This document shows, piece by piece, positions 5,876 through 11,603 of a stretch of 11,603 bases of DNA; the first letter of the stretch is position 1; each line of letters opens with the position of its first letter. This stretch comes from Hyphomicrobiaceae bacterium (GTDB lineage: Bacteria > Pseudomonadota > Alphaproteobacteria > Rhizobiales > Hyphomicrobiaceae): the NCBI GenBank assembly GCA_020442225.1, contig JAGRKR010000417.1, positions 1 to 11,603 on the forward strand, given 5' to 3'. The notes beneath the pieces were generated by a model, which saw only the letters and a list, made by a program, of their open reading frames with translations, made no database searches and was not told where the DNA came from. The position numbers were made by a program, and so were the translations under genes.

Positions 5876-6847
5876 ATGCGCGCACTCGAGGTGAACGAGC
5901 TGGGCCCGCCCTCCAATGCCAGGCTCGTCGAGCGGCCGGCGCCGCAGCCCGGAGCCGGGGAGGTCGTCCTCGACGTGCATGCCGCCGGGCTCAATTTCGC
6001 CGACACACTGACCATTTCCGGTGTCTACCAGCACAAGCCGGCCCTGCCCTTCGTGCCCGGGATGGAGGCAGCGGGCGTGATCAGCGCCTGCGGGGCGGGC
6101 GTCGGCGGGGTCAAGGTCGGCGACCGCGTGTTCTGCTACGCCCGCCAGGGTTGCTTCGCCGAGCAGATGGTCATGCCGGCGGCGGGCGTCTTTCCCATTC
6201 CCGGCGGCATGAGCTTCGTCGAGGCCGCGGCCTTCCCCATCGTCTACGGCACCGCCCACATGGGGCTCGCCTACCGCGCCGCCCTCAAGGCCGGCGAGAC
6301 GCTGCTCGTGACGGGCGCGGGCGGCGGCGTCGGGCTCGCAGCGGTCGAGATCGGCAAGGCGCTCGGCGCTAACGTCATCGCGGCGGCGTCGAGCAAGGAG
6401 AAGCTCGAGCTTGCCAAGGCCCACGGCGCCGACCACATCGTCGATTATGCCAGCGAGCACCTGCGGGACCGCGTCATGGCGCTGACCGGAGGCGTCGATG
6501 TCGCCTTCGAGCCGGTGGGCGGCGATGTCTTCCGCGGGACCCTGCGCTGCATGAAATTCGAGGGGCGGTTGCTGCTCATCGGCTTCGCCTCGGGTGACAT
6601 CCCGCAGATCCCCGCCAACCACATGCTGGTCAAGAACGTCACGGTCATCGGTTTCGCCTGGAGCAACTACCGCGACAGGAAGCCCGAGGTGTTCCGTCAC
6701 ACGCTGGCCGAGATCGGCCGGCTCCACGCCACCGGCAAGCTGCGGCCCGAGGTGACGGAGGTGCTGCCGCTGTCGCAGGGCGTCGAAGCGCTGGAACGCC
6801 TGGCGGGCCGGAAGGCGCGCGGCAAGATCGTGCTCACGATGCGCTGA
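5876..6847 (+). CDS. NADPH:quinone oxidoreductase-like medium-chain dehydrogenase/reductase
   Basis: Zinc-free MDR protein of 323 residues, typical of the zeta-crystallin/QOR group, which transfers hydride from NADPH to quinones or activated enones. The GroES-like N-terminal half has VVLDVHAAGLNFADTLTISG (about 30-49) and the FVPGMEAAGVI segment (about 59-69), where the zinc-binding GHE of alcohol dehydrogenases is absent. The Rossmann motif TGAGGGVGLAAVEIGKALGA starts near residue 146. The C-terminus ends with GKIVLTMR, typical of the family. The start was set at the ATG at 5876, giving MRALEVNELGPP with AAGG five bases upstream; the 42 codons further upstream look non-coding. It is convergent with the CoA-transferase family gene, with only nine bases between stops. 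A role as an enoyl-CoA or enone reductase is possible, but substrate cannot be read from the sequence. Confidence 0.9.
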   Translation: MRALEVNELGPPSNARLVERPAPQPGAGEVVLDVHAAGLNFADTLTISGVYQHKPALPFVPGMEAAGVISACGAGVGGVKVGDRVFCYARQGCFAEQMVMPAAGVFPIPGGMSFVEAAAFPIVYGTAHMGLAYRAALKAGETLLVTGAGGGVGLAAVEIGKALGANVIAAASSKEKLELAKAHGADHIVDYASEHLRDRVMALTGGVDVAFEPVGGDVFRGTLRCMKFEGRLLLIGFASGDIPQIPANHMLVKNVTVIGFAWSNYRDRKPEVFRHTLAEIGRLHATGKLRPEVTEVLPLSQGVEALERLAGRKARGKIVLTMR

Positions 6848-6856
6848 CGGCCAGCC

Positions 6857-8143
6857 TCATGTCTGGCGCAGCAGGCCATGAGCTTCGCGTTCGAGCGCCT
6901 CGCGGAAGTCGGGATGCGCGACCGCGATCATGCGCCGCATGCGCTCCTGGAGCGGCTGACCCAGCAGTTCGGCGACGCCATGCTCCGTCACCACCGTGTC
7001 GATGTCGCTTCTGGCAATGGTCACCACGCCCGCAGGCAGCCGTGCCTGAATGCGGCTGATCGTGCCCGAGCGGGTGCGGGCCGTAGACGTCAGCGCGATG
7101 ATGGAGCGGCCGTTCGCCGCCACGCGCGCACCACGCACGTAGTCGACGAGCCCCGTGACGCCGCCCACGTAGTCGCCACCCGCCATCTCGGCGTTGACCT
7201 GGCCGGTGAGATCGACCTCGACGCCGGTGTTGATGGTGACGAACGTGTCGAAACGGGCCATCGTGGCCGGCGCATGGGTATAGCGGATCGGCCGCATCAG
7301 GAGATCCGGGTTGCCATCGACGAAACGGTAGAGCCGATCGGTTCCGAACAGCAGCCCGGCGACCATCTTGCCCGTATCGATCGGCTTGGTCTCGCCCGTG
7401 ACCGCGCCCGCCTCCACCAGTTCGACGATGGCGTCGGTGAGAAGCGCGGAATGAATGCCGAGGCGGCGCCGGGTCTTGAGACCGTCGAGCACGGCATCCG
7501 GAATGGCGCCGACGCCGATCTGGATGACCGCCCCATCCGGCACCAGCTCCGAGACATAGCCGGCGATGCGCCGCTCGACCTCGCCGAATGTGGCTGGCGC
7601 GACCTGCGGCAGCCGGTAGGAGGCGTCGGCGACATGATCGAGGCGGCCCGGCGGTGGCGTGTCCCCGCCGCAGTTGGTCCAGGGCATGCCGGCGTTCATC
7701 TCGGCGACCACCGTGCCGGCCTTGGCGAACACCTCCGGCTGCCAGTCGTAGATGGTGCCATAGCTGACGCCGCCCCCGCCGCTCGCCGCCGGCGCGAGCT
7801 GCATCAGGTAGACATCGACCGGCAGGCGTCCGGTCTGAATGAGCTTCATCAGCTCGAAATAGTGCACCGGCAGCACGTCCATCACGCCGGCCCGGGTCAG
7901 CGTCCGGCCCTTGCCGACGGCACCTGTGCCGAGCACGCGCACGCCGTCCAGCCGGTCCGCGCGGATGACATCGGCCTGCAGCGCATTGACGACCAGCGTG
8001 AACGGCCCGATGCGATGACGCTGCTCGAGCAAGGCCCGTGTCAGCGACTGCGGCTCGCCCGTGCCGGTCTGCACGACGACGTGGTCGCCTGGCCGCACGA
8101 TGCGCGTGAAATCGATGTCTGCGGCTTCGGGCTCGCTGGTCAT
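6857..8143 (-). CDS. Acetyl-CoA hydrolase/CoA-transferase family protein (4-hydroxybutyrate CoA-transferase-like), catalytic Glu apparently replaced
   Basis: The 428-residue protein has the two-domain layout of the acetyl-CoA hydrolase/transferase family. The N-terminal domain has VRPGDHVVVQTGTGEPQSL. The mid-protein IQIGVGAIPDAVLDGL (about 207-222) is followed by LGIHSALLTDAIVELVEAG. The C-terminal domain has SIIALTSTA, SRIQARLPAG, DTVVTEHGVAELLG and IAVAHPDFREALE. These enzymes form a glutamyl-CoA thioester; in 4-hydroxybutyrate CoA-transferase the Glu sits in a GxHTE-x-x-SD motif. Here the motif reads GIHSALLTD, with Ala (codon GCG, 7447-7445) at about residue 233. Either this subfamily uses another residue, or the protein is not a normal transferase. 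The start ATG at 8143 has AGGA four bases upstream. The gene stands alone, downstream of a terminator-like hairpin and convergent with the quinone oxidoreductase. Family is firm, activity uncertain. Confidence 0.88.
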   Translation of the reverse strand: MTSEPEAADIDFTRIVRPGDHVVVQTGTGEPQSLTRALLEQRHRIGPFTLVVNALQADVIRADRLDGVRVLGTGAVGKGRTLTRAGVMDVLPVHYFELMKLIQTGRLPVDVYLMQLAPAASGGGGVSYGTIYDWQPEVFAKAGTVVAEMNAGMPWTNCGGDTPPPGRLDHVADASYRLPQVAPATFGEVERRIAGYVSELVPDGAVIQIGVGAIPDAVLDGLKTRRRLGIHSALLTDAIVELVEAGAVTGETKPIDTGKMVAGLLFGTDRLYRFVDGNPDLLMRPIRYTHAPATMARFDTFVTINTGVEVDLTGQVNAEMAGGDYVGGVTGLVDYVRGARVAANGRSIIALTSTARTRSGTISRIQARLPAGVVTIARSDIDTVVTEHGVAELLGQPLQERMRRMIAVAHPDFREALEREAHGLLRQT

Positions 8144-8183
8144 ATCGTCCTCATGAGGGCTGCGGCCGGGGCGGCGCACAGCA

Positions 8184-8217
8184 CAAGGCCGGTCCTGCCA
8201 GAGCAGGGCCGGCCTTG
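8184..8217 (-). terminator. 15-bp near-perfect hairpin, probable terminator of the rhodanese gene
   Basis: Arms at 8184-8198 and 8203-8217 pair over 15 positions with one mismatch (a G-T wobble on the plus strand, C-A on the minus strand) around the loop CAGA. It lies about 30 bases beyond the rhodanese stop codon and about 40 bases before the next leftward gene. The stem is very GC-rich and no long T-run follows, so termination is inferred from position and stem strength. Confidence 0.6.
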
Positions 8218-8248
8218 CAAGCCGTACAGGAGGACGCAGCGCCGCGCT

Positions 8249-9217
8249 TCAGCGCGCCTCGACCGTCACGGGCGTCATCTTCACCTTCTGATCGACCGGC
8301 AGCGACTTGTCGGCCGTCCATTCGGCCATGGAGCCGTCGTACATCTTGGCCTTGGTGTTGCCCATGATGGCATAGGACACGAACCAGCCGAGACTCGCCC
8401 AGTGGCCTGTGTTGCAGAAGTTGATCTGCTCACCATCGAGACCGACGCCGGCTGCCTTGTAGAGCGGCGTGAGCTGGGCACGCGAGCGGAACTTGCCGCC
8501 GTTGTTGTCGGTGAGCCAGCTCTCGGGAAGGTTCGAGGCGCCGGGCAGCGTGCCGGGGCGCTTGGCGGCAGAGCTCATCGTGACGCCCACGAAGAAGTCG
8601 TTGGGCCGGTTGTCGACGAGTGGCTGCTTGCTGGCGATGGCCTTGCGCACGTCCTCCTTGGTGGCGATCAGCTCGGGCCGCAGCTTCGCCTTGAAGACGG
8701 CAGGCTTGGGCTTGACCTCTCCCGTCGCCAGCGGATTGACCGGCTTCTTGGTCGCCTTGTCGACGACCTTCACCCACGCCCGGAAGCCGCCGTTCATGAC
8801 GGAGACCTTGTCATGGCCGAGCACCTTGAAAGTCCAATAGAGGCGCGTGGCCGCGCCCACGTCCTGCGCCTTGGCGCCGAGCGGTATGAGCACGACGTGC
8901 GTGGCATTGTCGATGCCGAGGCTGCCGATCAGCTTCTCGAGCTTGGCGACGGACGGCAGCATGCCCGCCACACCGGCCTTGTCCTTCTCACGCCAGCCGC
9001 CTTTGGCGTAGTCCGTGTAGAGGGACCCGGGAATATGCCCCTTGAGATAGGCCTCTTTCGGCTGACCTGCGCCGCTGCGCAAGTCGAGCATGACGATACC
9101 GGGCTTGCCGAGGCTTGCCTTCACCCAGGCGACGTCCACCAGCGGGTCGGCTGCCTGGGCCGCCGTGCTCCCTGCGCCCACGACCAGGGCGGCTGCGATC
9201 AAAGACTTGAGCCTCAT
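8249..9217 (-). CDS. Exported two-domain rhodanese (sulfurtransferase)
   Basis: The 322-residue protein starts with a signal peptide (MRLKSLIAAALVVGAG, ending AQA before Ala23), so it should act in the periplasm. Two rhodanese domains follow. Domain one (about 25-160) has MLDLRS and GHIPGSLYTDY but no cysteine in the active-loop position (VVLIPLGAKAQDVG), so it is structural. Domain two (about 182-305) has LVDNRPNDFF and INFCNTGHWASLGWF; Cys268 is the expected persulfide-carrying residue and MYDGSMAEW is the typical C-terminal motif. Family members move sulfane sulfur from thiosulfate or 3-mercaptopyruvate to thiophilic acceptors. The loop CNTGHW differs from the CRxGxT/R loops of the classical enzymes, so the donor is unknown. 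AGGGAGA six bases upstream supports the start. It is divergent from the acyl-CoA ligase and has its own downstream hairpin. Confidence 0.9.
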   Translation of the reverse strand: MRLKSLIAAALVVGAGSTAAQAADPLVDVAWVKASLGKPGIVMLDLRSGAGQPKEAYLKGHIPGSLYTDYAKGGWREKDKAGVAGMLPSVAKLEKLIGSLGIDNATHVVLIPLGAKAQDVGAATRLYWTFKVLGHDKVSVMNGGFRAWVKVVDKATKKPVNPLATGEVKPKPAVFKAKLRPELIATKEDVRKAIASKQPLVDNRPNDFFVGVTMSSAAKRPGTLPGASNLPESWLTDNNGGKFRSRAQLTPLYKAAGVGLDGEQINFCNTGHWASLGWFVSYAIMGNTKAKMYDGSMAEWTADKSLPVDQKVKMTPVTVEAR

Positions 9218-9400
9218 GAGGCGTCTCCCTGCTGCGCCCCTTGTTGTGCCGGGGCCCTACCATCCGTTTGGAGCCAGCCGACCAGCGGCCGCTCCGTCGG
9301 GAGAGTGTCCGATTGGAAATCGAACCGCAAGCCGCGACCATTGCGGCTCGATCACGATTGTTTCACAGTCAGACGAGTGCTCGAACCGAGGTCTTCTGCC
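9218..9400. other. Divergent intergenic region with small inverted repeats
   Basis: These 183 bases lie between the rhodanese and the acyl-CoA ligase starts. CGATT-GGA-AATCG (9310-9322) and AGCCGC-7-GCGGCT (9330-9348) are perfect short inverted repeats close together and could be operator-like sites or chance in GC-rich DNA. I could not assign promoters with confidence. Confidence 0.35.
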
Positions 9401-10924
9401 ATGAACCTCTCCTTGACGCTCCAGGCCGTCGCCCGGCGCCTTCCGGACCATCCGGCCATCACTGACAGCCGCGGCACCATCGACTACGCGACCTTCGAGC
9501 AGCGGGTCGCCGCCATGGCCGGCGGTCTCAGGGCTTTCGTTCCCACGCCCGGCGCGCGAGTGGCGATCGCGATGGAGAACGCCCCGGAGTTCCTGATCTC
9601 GCTTTACGCGTTGTGGCGCGCCGGGCTCGTGCCCGTGCCGATGAACGCCCGCCTGCATCCGCGCGAGATGGCGTTCATCCTGGAGAATTCCCATGCCCGG
9701 CTCTGCCTCGCCTCTCCGGCACAGGCCGCGACGCTCGCACCCGCCCTCGCCGGGATGCGCGAGCCACCGCCCGTATTCTCGACCTCAAGCGACGAATTCC
9801 AGCGACTGGGCCGCGGCGCACCCGTTCGCACGGTCGACAGCCTGCCGACCGACGAGGCCTGGCTCTTCTACACCAGCGGCACCACCGGCCGGCCGAAGGG
9901 CGCCGTTCTCACGAACCGGAACCTGCTGTTCATGAGCCACGCCTACTATGCCGACATCGACCAGCTCGACGAGCGCGACACCATCCTGCACGCCGCGCCG
10001 CTGTCGCACGGGTCGGGTCTCTACGCGATCCCGCACATCGCCAGAGGCAGCCACAACGTCATCCTCGGCGGCTCGTTCGATCCCGAGCAGGTCCTCGACG
10101 CCTTCTCCCGCTACACGCGCGTCTCCATGTTCGCGGCGCCGACGATGGTCACACGGCTCCTGCAGGCGCCAAGGGCCGCGACGGCTGATACCCGTGGCCT
10201 GCGCACGCTCATCTACGGTGGCGCGGCCATGTACGTCGCCGACCTGAAACGCGCCCTCGCCATGCTCGGCCCGAAGCTCTGCCAGATCTACGGCCAGGGC
10301 GAGAGCCCGATGACCATCACGGCCATGTCGAAGGCCATGCATCTGGCCGATGGCGGCTATGCCTCCGACGAGCGCCTCGGCTCCACCGGCCTGGCGCGCA
10401 CCGGCGTCGAGGTCATGGTAGTGGACGAGACGGGCCGCCCGCAGTCGCCCGGCGAGGTCGGCGAAATCGTCACGCGCTCCGATTGCCTGATGCAAGGCTA
10501 CTGGGACAATCCCGACGCTACCGCCAAAGCGATCCGCGGCGGCTGGTTGTGGACCGGCGACGTGGGAACGCTCGATCCCGCCGGATTCCTCACCATCAAG
10601 GACCGCTCGAAGGACATGATCATCTCGGGCGGCAGCAACATCTATCCACGCGAGATCGAGGAAGTGCTGTTGACTCACGCCGCCGTGCTCGAGGTCGCCG
10701 TCATCGGCGCGCCTCACGCCGAATGGGGCGAGGAGACGGTGGCCTTCGTCGTGCCACGGCCCGGCCGGGAGCTCTCCGAGAGCGAGCTCGACCAGCTCTG
10801 CCTCGCGCATATCGCCCGCTACAAGCGGCCACGGCGGTATGTCTGGGCCGAGAGCCTGCCGAAGAACAACTACGGCAAGATCCTGAAGACCGAGCTGCGG
10901 GCCAGCCTCGCGTCGCGCGATTAA
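9401..10924 (+). CDS. AMP-forming acyl-CoA ligase (fatty-acid/aryl-CoA synthetase family)
   Basis: ANL-superfamily enzyme of 507 residues that activates a carboxylate with ATP to an acyl-adenylate and then makes the CoA thioester. Core motifs are complete: the P-loop YTSGTTGRPKG (157-167), YGQGE (297-301), the TGD motif with Asp387, the hinge region DRSKDMIISGGSNIYP (401-416), and the C-terminal catalytic lysine in YGKILKTEL (Lys493). The frame is open far upstream, but that part is antisense to two other genes. The ATG at 9401 gives the normal family N-terminus MNLSLTLQAVARRLPDHPA, with GAGG nine bases upstream. A medium/long-chain or aromatic acid is plausible; specificity cannot be read. 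It is divergent from the rhodanese and convergent with the amidase, overlapping its stop codon. It could supply CoA esters to the nearby operon, which is inference. Confidence 0.92.
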   Translation: MNLSLTLQAVARRLPDHPAITDSRGTIDYATFEQRVAAMAGGLRAFVPTPGARVAIAMENAPEFLISLYALWRAGLVPVPMNARLHPREMAFILENSHARLCLASPAQAATLAPALAGMREPPPVFSTSSDEFQRLGRGAPVRTVDSLPTDEAWLFYTSGTTGRPKGAVLTNRNLLFMSHAYYADIDQLDERDTILHAAPLSHGSGLYAIPHIARGSHNVILGGSFDPEQVLDAFSRYTRVSMFAAPTMVTRLLQAPRAATADTRGLRTLIYGGAAMYVADLKRALAMLGPKLCQIYGQGESPMTITAMSKAMHLADGGYASDERLGSTGLARTGVEVMVVDETGRPQSPGEVGEIVTRSDCLMQGYWDNPDATAKAIRGGWLWTGDVGTLDPAGFLTIKDRSKDMIISGGSNIYPREIEEVLLTHAAVLEVAVIGAPHAEWGEETVAFVVPRPGRELSESELDQLCLAHIARYKRPRRYVWAESLPKNNYGKILKTELRASLASRD

Positions 10925-11603
10925 GCCCCGCGGGCCGGCGACACGATCTCGGCCTTCTCCAGCACGGCGTGCATCAGGACATCGGCGCCGGCGGTCGCCC
11001 ATTCCCGTGTCATGTCCTCCGCCTCGTTGTGGCTGATGCCGCCGACGCAGGGCGTGAACACCATTGCCGTCGGCGCCACGCGGGCCATGTAGCAGGCATC
11101 GTGGCCGGCGCCCGAGACAATGTCCTGATGCCGGTAGCCGAGCCGCTCGGCAGCCTTGCGCACGGCCGCCACGCACGACGTATCGAAGGGAATGGGCTCG
11201 AAGCTCAGGATCTGCTTGATCTCAAGCCCGAGCCCCGCCTCGCTCGCGATCGCGCGCACGCCCGCATTGAGCGCCGTATCCATGGAGGCGAGCTTGCCGC
11301 CATCGGGATGACGCAGGTCGACCGTCAGGAACACCCGACCAGGAATGACGTTTCGCGAGTTCGGCGAAACCTCGACCATGCCGACGGTGGCGCACGCCCA
11401 CGGCAGATGTTCATGGCCGATCCGATTGACCAGCTCGATGACGCGGGCAGCGCCGACCAGCGCATCCTTGCGCCGCGTCATGGGCGTCGGGCCCGCATGG
11501 CTTTCGACGCCCAGCAGCTCGATCTCGTACCATCTCTGGCCATTGGCGTGCGTTACGACACCGATGTCGAGCCCCGCCTCCTCCAGGATCGGCCCCTGCT
11601 CGA
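10921..11603 (-). CDS. Zn-dependent amidase of the N-carbamoyl-L-amino-acid hydrolase/ureidopropionase family (M20; N-terminus cut)
   Basis: The right edge of the window removes the N-terminal part; about 226 residues remain. The frame continues in from the edge with EQGPILEEAGLDIGVV, the conserved EQGPxLE segment carrying a catalytic or metal-binding Glu, then QRWYEIELLGVESHAGPTPM, typical of the lid/dimerisation domain of hydantoinase/carbamoylase-family M20 enzymes. The C-terminal part has SGAGHDACYMARVAPTAMVF and GISHNEAEDM, where His is the expected metal ligand. The family hydrolyses N-carbamoyl-amino acids, 3-ureidopropionate or allantoate in the cytoplasm, releasing CO2 and ammonia. 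An ATG at 11481 lies inside a conserved block and is not the start. The TAA stop (10923-10921) interlocks with that of the acyl-CoA ligase. The exact substrate cannot be assigned. Confidence 0.9.
   Translation of the reverse strand, partial: EQGPILEEAGLDIGVVTHANGQRWYEIELLGVESHAGPTPMTRRKDALVGAARVIELVNRIGHEHLPWACATVGMVEVSPNSRNVIPGRVFLTVDLRHPDGGKLASMDTALNAGVRAIASEAGLGLEIKQILSFEPIPFDTSCVAAVRKAAERLGYRHQDIVSGAGHDACYMARVAPTAMVFTPCVGGISHNEAEDMTREWATAGADVLMHAVLEKAEIVSPARGA

Noticed and set aside
5192..6727. 511-codon open frame on the minus strand across the crotonase and quinone oxidoreductase
   Set aside because: It covers two genes with complete family motifs in other frames, and its own translation has none.
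6848..6856. Bidirectional terminator between the convergent quinone oxidoreductase and CoA-transferase family genes
   Set aside because: The gap is nine bases and I could find no stem-loop spanning it.
9785..11176. 463-codon open frame on the minus strand across the ligase and amidase
   Set aside because: Shadow frame: the ligase on the plus strand and the amidase in another minus-strand frame explain this DNA fully.

Overview
The window looks like ordinary metabolic chromosome from a GC-rich (by eye about two-thirds GC) Gram-negative bacterium. It is most likely an alphaproteobacterium, possibly Hyphomicrobiales: the evidence is the style of the proteins, one exported protein with a signal peptide, one lipoprotein, and long non-coding open frames antisense to real genes. 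I see no transposase, integrase, phage gene, CRISPR array, rRNA or tRNA.

Layout from left to right. (1) 1-93 is the start of a leftward short-chain dehydrogenase, probably type II 3-hydroxyacyl-CoA dehydrogenase, cut by the window edge. (2) 323-1396 is a rightward low-specificity L-threonine aldolase starting at GTG. (3) 1430-1843 and 1978-2595 are two leftward unrecognised envelope proteins, one small and secreted, one a lipoprotein. (4) 2745-2794 holds a perfect hairpin and a tandem repeat. (5) 2815-5760 is a tight leftward operon: crotonase (methylglutaconyl-CoA hydratase-like), HMG-CoA lyase family enzyme, and an acyl-CoA dehydrogenase with an isovaleryl-CoA-dehydrogenase-type catalytic Glu. 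(6) 5876-6847 is a divergent NADPH:quinone oxidoreductase-like protein. (7) 6857-8143 is a leftward acetyl-CoA hydrolase/CoA-transferase family protein with Ala where the catalytic Glu is expected. (8) 8249-9217 is a leftward exported two-domain rhodanese, followed by a 15-bp hairpin. (9) 9401-10924 is a rightward AMP-forming acyl-CoA ligase. (10) 10921-11603 is the C-terminal part of a leftward Zn-dependent N-carbamoyl-amino-acid hydrolase-type amidase, whose stop codon interlocks with that of the ligase.

How they fit together: the theme is acyl-CoA catabolism. The three-gene operon has the logic of the lower leucine/isovalerate (liu) or acyclic terpenoid (atu) pathways: dehydrogenation of a branched acyl-CoA, hydration of a glutaconyl-CoA-type intermediate, then retro-Claisen cleavage to acetyl-CoA and a keto acid. 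The biotin-dependent carboxylase that normally joins the first two steps is not in the window. The acyl-CoA ligase, the CoA-transferase-like protein and the partial dehydrogenase could feed or drain such a pathway, but they are separate transcription units and the link is inference.

I did not find a convincing undescribed system. The points most worth a second look are the Glu-to-Ala position in the CoA-transferase family protein, the carboxylase-less crotonase/lyase/dehydrogenase operon, and the two unrecognised envelope proteins.
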